The notes beneath the pieces are model-generated. The model searched no databases and was not told the origin of the DNA. It saw only the letters and a program-made list of their open reading frames with translations. Position numbers and translations under genes: made by a program. DNA of 11,314 bases from Saprospiraceae bacterium (GTDB lineage: Bacteria > Bacteroidota > Bacteroidia > Chitinophagales > Saprospiraceae). Shown here one piece after another: positions 6,363 to 11,314 of the stretch. How positions within the stretch are numbered: the first letter of the stretch is position 1; each line of letters begins with the position of its first letter. The stretch is from NCBI GenBank assembly GCA_016710625.1, contig JADJVK010000018.1, positions 1-11,314 on the forward strand, written 5' to 3'.

Positions 6363-6407
6363 TAAATATTACAATCAATAATCAATAAATGTATTAATTT
6401 TACGTTT

Positions 6408-6450
6408 CTTAAAAACCTTCCTGGACATGCCTCGAAGGTTTTTAAGTTTT
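6408..6450 (+). terminator. Strong stem-loop between the DsbD-domain gene and dsbD
   Basis: CTTAAAAACCTTC (6408-6420) and GAAGGTTTTTAAG (6434-6446) form a perfect 13-bp stem with a 13-base loop, followed by TTTT. It sits 45 bp after the stop of the upstream gene and 20 bp before the dsbD ATG, so dsbD probably has a reduced or separate supply of transcripts. Confidence 0.75.
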
Positions 6451-6469
6451 GCTAATTAAAGCCTAACCA

Positions 6470-8291
6470 ATGAGATTATTATTTATTTTACTAGTTTCTG
6501 CCTTTAGAATCAGGAGGAAGAAAAGAAATTTTCGATAAAATATTTGGAATTAAATTGGCAAAATTTTACCACAATGCCATTTTTACTCAAAAAATAAAAG
6601 TAAATGACCCAGAAGTTCCTATCAAAGGGTATTTCACCTTTATGACTTGTAATAGTGAAATGTGTTTGCAACCAAAAGATGTGAATTTTATTTTTGATGT
6701 AAAAAACAAAGCAATTACAATCGATGGTTATCAAAAACCTGAAAATGCAGTTGCATCCACTGAGACATCATCAGACCCAAATGCACAAGGAACATTTGAT
6801 TCTAAAAGAGCGATAGATGCAAAAAATCCTGTTGCAAATTGTGGCGTTACTGCACAAAAGGATTCAGATAGCCTATTATGGGTATTTATTTTGGGCTTTT
6901 GGGTGGTCTTGTAGCTTTATTGACCCCTTGTGTTTTCCCTATGATTCCTCTTACAGTGAGCTATTTTACCAAATCGAGTAAGGATAGAGCATCGGGCATC
7001 AAAAATGCACTAATTTATGGCTTATCTATCATTGTTATTTATGTAACCATTGGAATAGTAATAACATCCGTTTTTGGTCCTACCATTTTGAATGAAATGT
7101 CAACCGACATGTATTTCAATATGTTATTTTTTATCGTTTTTGTTGTTTTTGCAGGTTCGTTTTTTGGCTATTATGAGATAACATTACCGAGTAGTTGGGC
7201 AAATAAATCAGATAGTGCAGCTGATAAAGGAGGGGTTACTTGGAATTTTCTTCATGGCTTTCACTTTATCTTTGGTTTCTTTTTCTTGTACAGGACCCAT
7301 TATTGGAACATTGTTAGTGCAGGCAGTACAAAATGCTTCTGATTTTCTATTTGGTTTTATTCCGATAAAGCCATTATTTGGAATGTTGGGTTTTGCTGTT
7401 GCTTTAGCATTGCCTTTTGGCTTGTTTGCTGCATTCCCAAGTTGGTTAAATAGCTTACCGAAGTCTGGAAGCTGGATGACCAATGTAAAAGTAACTTTAG
7501 GGTTTTTAGAATTGGCATTAGCTTTGAAATTTTTATCTACTGCCGATATGGTTCGCCATTGGGAGTTTTTGAAATATGAATTATTTATAGGCATTTGGAT
7601 TGTCTTGTTCCTAGGATTAGCACTCTATCAGTTCGGATTCATCCGTTTTGCACATGATGGTCCATTGAAAAAAATAACTACTGGTAGATGGATTGTGGGT
7701 TTACTTTCATTAGCTTTTGTAGGCTACATGAGCACTGGTTTCTATAAGCCATTAAGCTTATTAAGCGGATTAGCACCACCCGTACACTATAGTTGGTGGG
7801 GACCTAAAAGCGAAAAACATGATGGTCCAGGGTGCCCTCATGGTTTAGAATGTTATCATGATTTCGACGAGGCTATGAAAGCTGCAAAAGAAAAGAATAA
7901 ACCAATTTTTGTGGATTTTACAGGATTTGGTTGTGTGAATTGTAGAAAAATGGAAGAAACGGTATGGGTGAAGCCAGAGATATTGAAACATTTAAATGAA
8001 GACTTCATCGTAGTTTCATTATATGTGGATGATCAGGAACGTATTTTTCCGGATGATAAACAAAAATATTTGATTGATAAAAATAATGGGCAGAAGCTAC
8101 GAACCAAAGGAAGTAAGTGGAGCTCATTTGAGATAAATAATTTTGGAATTTCTAGCCAACCTTATTATGCTTTATTGGCTAATGATGGATTAACTGTTTT
8201 GAATCCTCCAGTTGGTGGGTTGATGCCTGAAGCAGATTTTAAAGCATTTTTGGAATGTGGATTGAAAGCATTTAAGGACGGAAAGAAATAA
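6470..8291 (+). pseudogene. dsbD: Thiol:disulfide interchange protein DsbD, two frameshifts and an N-terminal deletion
   Basis: Inner-membrane protein passing electrons from cytoplasmic thioredoxin to periplasmic thiol partners. Signal-peptide start MRLLFILLVSAF (ATG 6470-6472) runs out of frame straight into ESGGRKEIFDKIFG (from 6507), so roughly 80 residues of the periplasmic alpha domain are absent. The rest of that domain ends in CNSEMCLQPKD. The membrane domain follows (VALLTPCVFPMIPLTVSYF, later SFSCTGPIIGTLL, the two redox cysteines), about eight helices. A C-terminal thioredoxin-like domain has CVNC at 7932-7943 in DFTGFGCVNCRKMEE. Frame breaks: near 6895 (TTTTGGG, a T short, GFLGGLVALL expected) and near 7230 (GGAGGGG, a G long, GGLLGIFFMAF expected). 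The part from 7215 is uninterrupted to TAA 8289-8291. The two shifts look like run-length errors; the N-terminal deletion does not. Confidence 0.88.
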
Positions 8292-8967
8292 ACAAAAGAG
8301 GGGCTAAATTTTTTAGCCCTCTTTTTGCAATTATTTCAATTTCTTTTTTGATATCCCATCTATAATAGATGTCTGATAATAAAATGGTTAGAATTCCAAA
8401 ACCAATAAAATAGGTTCTAATAACCCAAACTTTATTATATATTTCCGGGTAGAATGGTCTGAATAACAATAATTCGAAACCAATGACCATTGCAGAAATT
8501 AAAAATATTAAAATGCCTATAGCTCTTGCATTTTTAACATAAGCAGGCAAATCACATCTTTTGCATTTCTTATAAAAACCAATCGTAAATTTATCTTTCG
8601 GATCTAATTTAATGAGTTCGCTCAATATATGTCTACTTGATGCTAAATTGCCAATATTAAAATAAGAAACAGCTTTTTTGAATAAAGTAGTATAGAAAAT
8701 ATCTTCTCCTCTATGATATTTTATATTGTATTCGATAGATGCTTCGATGATTTTATCGCAGATTGCTAAATGTTTATAATATTTTCCTGTTTCAAAAAGT
8801 GCATTTGCATAGACAATTTGCATTTCGAAATTTTCATCAAAATCTAATTTCATGATATGCTCTTTCTGCTCTTCGTAAAAACGAATTACAGTTGTATGAG
8901 CATTTTCATCTATTTCTTTGAAAGCCCAATACACATTATCATATGACTGTACCGGATCTAAAAACAC
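8272..8967 (-). CDS. TPR-like protein with two C-terminal membrane helices, 231 aa
   Basis: The N-terminal 130 residues are paired amphipathic helices of tetratricopeptide type: YANALFETGKYYKHLAICDK (53-72), then FKKAVSYFNIGNLASSRHIL (96-115) and ELIKLDPKDK, which fits a TPR consensus. Two membrane segments follow, about 148-169 (AIGILIFLISAMVIGFELLL) and 180-201 (VWVIRTYFIGFGILTILLSD), with a short basic tail. The CxxC-like CKRC at 135-138 lies just before the first. Start is GTG at 8965-8967, since no ATG lies in frame upstream of a stop at 8977-8979. The last residues are read through the terminator hairpin and overlap the end of dsbD by 20 bp, so the true end may be earlier if a base is miscalled near 8325 (an A fewer would give KEG then TAA). 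Function unknown; TPRs suggest protein contacts at the membrane. Confidence 0.75.
   Translation of the reverse strand: MFLDPVQSYDNVYWAFKEIDENAHTTVIRFYEEQKEHIMKLDFDENFEMQIVYANALFETGKYYKHLAICDKIIEASIEYNIKYHRGEDIFYTTLFKKAVSYFNIGNLASSRHILSELIKLDPKDKFTIGFYKKCKRCDLPAYVKNARAIGILIFLISAMVIGFELLLFRPFYPEIYNKVWVIRTYFIGFGILTILLSDIYYRWDIKKEIEIIAKRGLKNLAPLLFISFRP
8298..8326. terminator. Bidirectional terminator between convergent dsbD and TPR genes
   Basis: GAGGGGCTAAA (8298-8308) pairs with TTTAGCCCTC (8312-8321), one G unpaired, with T5 after it on the plus strand and a TTTTG stretch on the minus strand. It lies seven bases after the dsbD stop. The minus-strand TPR frame reads through it, which is unusual. 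Confidence 0.75.
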
Positions 8968-9022
8968 TTTTATTTTTTATATTATTAAACGAATTTTCGT
9001 GCCAATTAGTTGGTTCAAAAAA

Positions 9023-9776
9023 TCAATTTTTAGGATATAGTTGATAAAGGATTGGTTTGCTCGGACTCACGTCAATTTCAAAGCTAGCAATCTGGAGATT
9101 CAAAAAATAAATTCCATCTTTAATCTTATCATCCACATATACCAATTCCGTTATCGTACAATCTTCTCTAGTGTTTTCTGGATATTGCCAAAAAGCTTTG
9201 TGAGACAACAATTTTCCACCATCTTCTTCTCTATCTACCGATGGTAAATCAATCAACAAATGTTGGATGCCCATCGAAACAATATATTGGATAGCTTCAT
9301 GATGTACAAACGTTGGATTTGTCCAGAATATTTAATATTTTGTTTCTAAATGATTTGGAATTGTTCTAATAATTGGTTCTACCTCATTTTTTTTTCTAAT
9401 AAATGCTCTAGTTGATTTTTTAAAATTACTCTATCCCCATTTTCTAAAATGGTCGGAATAACGGTGTGCAATTTAGCGATTTTATGATAATTTTTCAAAC
9501 ATTTATTGATACTATAATGCTCTTTGCAATATGGCCGACACATTCAGTATGTGTTCCATTGCCATGTGGGTTAATACTAACATTCAGAAAATTGACAGCA
9601 CCTCCTTCAGCTGTTGAACCTACAAAATCACCCATCCTGACTGGTGCAGTTTCAAATAAAGGTGCATAAAAACAATTCACTTGGTTTTCATCTTCAATCA
9701 AAGGTATCGAAATATCGATTGGTTTTGATAAATCTACTTCGTAAGTATTCTGATTATGAGTCAATTGAATAATCAT
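9023..9776 (-). pseudogene. Cyclase-family (kynurenine-formamidase-like) metal hydrolase, frameshifted
   Basis: Total span corresponds to about 251 aa, the usual size for this family. The first part (ATG 9774-9776) reads PIDISIPLIEDENQVNCF, then VNFLNVSINPHGNGTHTECV; HGNGTHTE is the family's HxGTHxD/E metal-binding motif. After a break near 9524 (an A short; AKEHYSINK expected) the next frame runs to about 9390 (KIAKLHTVIPTILENGDRVI). A second break lies in a nine-T run at 9387-9395, followed by NEVEPIIRTIPNHLETK, and an in-frame TAA lies near 9330. The last part, NPTFVHHEAIQYIVSMGIQH, then LLIDLPSVDREEDGGKL and SHKAFWQYP, holds the conserved DlPSVDR and SHKAFW segments and ends at TGA 9023-9025. 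The family hydrolyses formyl-kynurenine or related amides in a metal-dependent way; the substrate here is unknown. It starts 17 bp after the lipoprotein gene, probably co-transcribed. Confidence 0.8.
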
Positions 9777-9793
9777 AGCTCTATTTTATGTCA

Positions 9794-10154
9794 TCATAAA
9801 ATGGTGCCAATTAATGGGCAATTTTTCTTTAAAGCATTTTCTGCTTTTTGTTTATTTTCGTCTGAATCTATTTTTCCATATTTAGATTCCACAGAGTCAA
9901 TACAAGATTTCATTTTGTATATAATACTTCTGCCTTTTCAGTCAATTTTTCATATCTTCTCTTGGAGCGTCTTTTTCTTGCAAAGCGGATAGCTCTTCAT
10001 TTAAACTATTCAATCCCGAGTTTACATAACAATTACAAACTGCATTTGAAACTGCATCAAAGTCTATTTCTTTCTTTTTTTGTGAATTGTTCGTTTCATG
10101 TTTACAAGAAGCGAAAACAATCAGTATGACTAAATATTTTATAAAAATTCTCAT
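9794..10154 (-). pseudogene. Small cysteine-rich lipoprotein, about 119 aa, two frameshifts
   Basis: Starts MRIFIKYLVILIVFASCKHE: an n-region, hydrophobic core and lipobox FASC with the lipid-bearing Cys17, so exported and membrane-anchored. The mature part has CNCYV around residue 40 and a helical, charged body. The written frame stops at 9942, but coding continues after an A-run shortfall at 9946-9950 (DMKKLTEKAEVLYTK) and a second at 9913-9916 (MKSCIDSVESKYGKIDSDEN), ending KKNCPLIGTIL and TGA at 9794-9796. Four cysteines in the mature chain may form disulfides, which would suit the nearby DsbD. It is a Bacteroidota-style small lipoprotein of unknown role, upstream of the cyclase gene on the same strand. 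Confidence 0.65.
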
Positions 10155-10219
10155 AATATTTTTTTCAATAATTAAAAAGCAGATAATAATTCAAAAGTAA
10201 ATTTATTTGATAAAATAGG

Positions 10220-10227
10220 TAACTTTG
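10220..10227 (+). promoter_or_regulatory. Bacteroidota -7 promoter box for the HMA/thioredoxin operon
   Basis: TAACTTTG matches TAnnTTTG perfectly, 62 bases before the ATG of the HMA gene. A -33 TTG at the usual distance is not evident; the nearest TTG (10207-10209) is too close. It lies in the divergent gap to the lipoprotein gene. Confidence 0.5.
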
Positions 10228-10289
10228 TTGCAATAAAAATTGTTAAAAACACTATAAATATTGTTTTATCAATAATAATCAATAAAAAT

Positions 10290-10559
10290 ATGAAAACTGA
10301 AATAATAAATGTTGCAAATCTAAAATGTAATGGATGTGCAAACACAATTAAAAAATCGATCTCAAGTATAGAAGGAGTAAGTAGTGTTGTGGTGGATAAT
10401 GATGAGATGACAGTATCTGTAGATTTTTCTGAACCAGCTTCTAAGTTGGAAATAGTTGAAAATTGAAATCTTTGGGTTACCCTGAAGCAACTGAAGAAAA
10501 TGGCTTATTGACTCAGGCAAAAGTTATGTGTAAGTTGTATGATGGGTAGAATGAACTAA
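10290..10559 (+). pseudogene. HMA-domain metal-binding protein, about 90 aa, frameshifted
   Basis: MKTEIINVANLKCNGCANTI carries the heavy-metal-associated motif CNGC (copper-chaperone/ATPase-type CxxC) in the ferredoxin-like fold, followed by KKSISSIEGVSSVVVDNDEM, typical of the second half of the domain. The frame stops after LEIVEN at a GAAAATTG tract (10458-10464); one more A restores VEKLKSLGYPEATEENGLLT. A second shift near 10525-10535 leads to SCMMGRMN and TAA at 10557-10559. The C-terminal extension after the HMA domain, ending near a single Cys, is seen in Bacteroidota proteins of this type. It is probably a Cu/Zn-type chaperone or sensor; the metal is unknown. The next ATG is two bases after its stop, so the genes are tightly linked. 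Confidence 0.75.
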
Positions 10560-10560
10560 T

Positions 10561-10737
10561 ATGAAAGAATTAATTTTTACAGGTTGGAATATTCAGAGAA
10601 TATTGAAAATGATAATTGGAGTTTCTATCGTAATTTTATCGATAGTCCAAAAAGAAAATTTATTATCATTTTTAGGAGGGCTGTTGATATTTCAATCATT
10701 GTTCAATACTTGTAGCAACGGTACTTGTAATAGATAA
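10561..10737 (+). CDS. Small membrane protein, 58 aa, Cys-rich C-terminus (DUF2892-like)
   Basis: An intact short ORF starting MKELIFTGWNIQRILKMIIG and ending in TAA at 10735-10737. Two hydrophobic segments (about 14-28, IGVSIVILSIV, and about 33-48, LLSFLGGLLIFQSLF) form a helical hairpin. The C-terminus ends NTCSNGTCNR with two cysteines five residues apart, suited to metal or thiol chemistry. The layout resembles the small two-helix DUF2892/YgaP-type membrane domains that occur near rhodanese, thioredoxin and metal-resistance genes. It lies between the HMA gene and the thioredoxin gene, nine bases before the latter, in one operon. A role in metal or thiol handling at the membrane is inferred from context. 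Confidence 0.75.
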   Translation: MKELIFTGWNIQRILKMIIGVSIVILSIVQKENLLSFLGGLLIFQSLFNTCSNGTCNR

Positions 10738-10746
10738 TAATATTAT

Positions 10747-11047
10747 ATGGCTAAACAAGGTTTTTCAGATTTGATAAATAGCGATACCCCTGTTTTAATA
10801 GATTTTTTTGCAGAATGGTGTGGTTCATGCAAAATGATGAAGCCAATTTTGGAAGATTTTAAAAATAAAATTAGGGATAAAGTAAAAATTTACAAAATTG
10901 ATATTGATAAAAACGAGTCAACTAGCCAAAAGTATAATATTCAAAGTGTCCCGACACTTTGATTTTTATTTAAAATGGGCAACAAGTTTGAGAGAATCTG
11001 GCGTTCCTACGGTTTATCAATTACAACAAGTTCTAGAGAAAGTTTAA
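10747..11047 (+). pseudogene. Thioredoxin with WCGSC active site, C-terminal frameshift
   Basis: A small cytoplasmic-type thioredoxin without signal peptide. PVLIDFFAEWCGSCKMMKPI has the redox CxxC in the variant form CGSC instead of CGPC (residues about 25-28). KVKIYKIDIDKN is the third strand and QSVPTL the cis-proline loop. The written frame stops with TGA at 10960-10962, but the missing end is present in other frames: FLFKNGQQV, then RESGVPTVYQLQQVLEKV and TAA at 11045-11047, with shifts near 10957-10975 and 10990. Full length would be about 99 aa, normal for the family. It is the last gene of the HMA operon and its stop directly abuts the stop of the convergent Rpn gene. Confidence 0.85.
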
Positions 11048-11314
11048 TTATTTAACTTTACTTCTGACTAATTGTACAATTGAAACATCTACCGACAATA
11101 AATTAGCTATAGTTTCATTATCGAATTTGGAATTTTTGATTAAATTTTTAATACTATTATGAATTCCTTTTCAATTCCTTGCTCAATACCTTTTCGATTC
11201 CTTTCTCAATCCCTTGTTTATACAGGAAATCTTTTTCCAACTTCTATTGTGATTGTATATCATTATTTATTTTTATAGTTAAATCTTCTACTTTTCTTAA
11301 CCTAGATAAAATTA
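11048..11314 (-). pseudogene. 3' end of an Rpn/PD-(D/E)XK family nuclease or transposase-like gene, frameshifted, partial
   Basis: The 5' part lies outside the window. Read in linked frames, the end gives KVEDLTIKINNDIQSQ, then YKQGIEKGIEKGIEQGIEKG, then NSIKNLIKNSKFDNETIANL, LSVDVSIVQLVRSKVK and TAA at 11048-11050. The glycine-isoleucine-glutamate-lysine repeat and the short helix-turn-helix-like end are characteristic of Rpn (recombination-promoting nuclease/YhgA-like) proteins of Bacteroidota. The nuclease domain itself is not visible here. Frames change near 11165-11170 and 11185-11195 at GAAAAGG tracts (one A short each), and further breaks are likely near 11220-11250. Confidence 0.65.
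11161..11216 (-). repeat. Short coding repeat (GIEKG units) in the Rpn gene
   Basis: Three to four near-identical 12-16-base units of the type ATTGAGAAAGGA encode the GIEKG repeats. Such runs are typical of Rpn C-termini and vary in copy number between strains; they also favour slippage and assembly errors, which may explain the frame breaks here. Confidence 0.6.

Noticed and set aside
6510..6734. Minus-strand frame within dsbD
   Set aside because: Antisense shadow of the DsbD N-domain, which has clear family sequence on the plus strand.
7208..7594. Minus-strand frame of 128 codons within dsbD
   Set aside because: Antisense to conserved DsbD membrane helices; Asn/Lys/Pro-rich shadow translation.
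9041..9992. Plus-strand frames opposite the cyclase and lipoprotein genes (9041-9247, 9466-9669, 9756-9992)
   Set aside because: The minus strand carries recognisable cyclase motifs and a lipobox; these frames are shadows.
11048..11314. Insertion sequence end
   Set aside because: The GIEKG-repeat C-terminus points to an Rpn-type gene; no terminal inverted repeat or target duplication is visible in the window.

Overview
The window reads as AT-rich Bacteroidota (Flavobacteriia- or Chitinophagia-like) DNA. Supporting signs are a Bacteroidota-type tyrosine integrase, a RteC-like protein, a DsbD with Flavobacteria-like sequence, a perfect TAnnTTTG -7 promoter box (10220-10227) and mostly weak Shine-Dalgarno signals. 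Assignment below phylum is a guess.

Left half (1 to about 5632) is most of an integrated element whose left end lies outside the window. Nearly everything is on the minus strand. From the integration junction inwards the order is: a fragment like the last 18 bases of a tRNA (probably tRNA-Asn) with its terminator (5614-5666), a tyrosine integrase broken by one in-frame TAA (4260-5471), a 259-aa protein coupled to it by ATGA (3484-4263), an excisionase-like helix-turn-helix protein (3057-3371), a 96-aa unknown protein (2559-2849) whose start lies inside an inverted-repeat operator, a GC-rich structured leader (2389-2492), a VapE-type helicase (998-2311), an array of 11 copies of TTGTAGTT/AACTACAA, many spaced 20-22 bp (486-997), and two small coupled ORFs at the left. 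The order integrase, regulator/excisionase, rep helicase, iterons 3' of rep is that of phage satellites (SaPI/PICI type) and other self-replicating islands. This is the most interesting feature here.

Right half (about 5670-11314) is host-like sequence. It holds a secreted DsbD N-domain protein (5908-6362) and dsbD (6470-8291). On the minus strand follow a TPR/two-helix membrane protein (8272-8967), a cyclase-family metal hydrolase (9023-9776) and a Cys-rich lipoprotein (9794-10154). On the plus strand is a metal/thiol operon of an HMA-domain protein, a 58-aa membrane protein and a WCGSC thioredoxin (10290-11047). The window ends in the 3' end of an Rpn/PD-(D/E)XK family gene (minus, 11048 to the edge).

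Most host-side genes and both left-end small ORFs are broken by single-base shifts, most often where an A/T or G run is one base short or long, yet both sides of each break still encode good family sequence. This looks more like homopolymer sequencing or assembly error than decay. The element core (about 998-4967) is free of frameshifts. I annotate each broken gene as one locus and give the break points.
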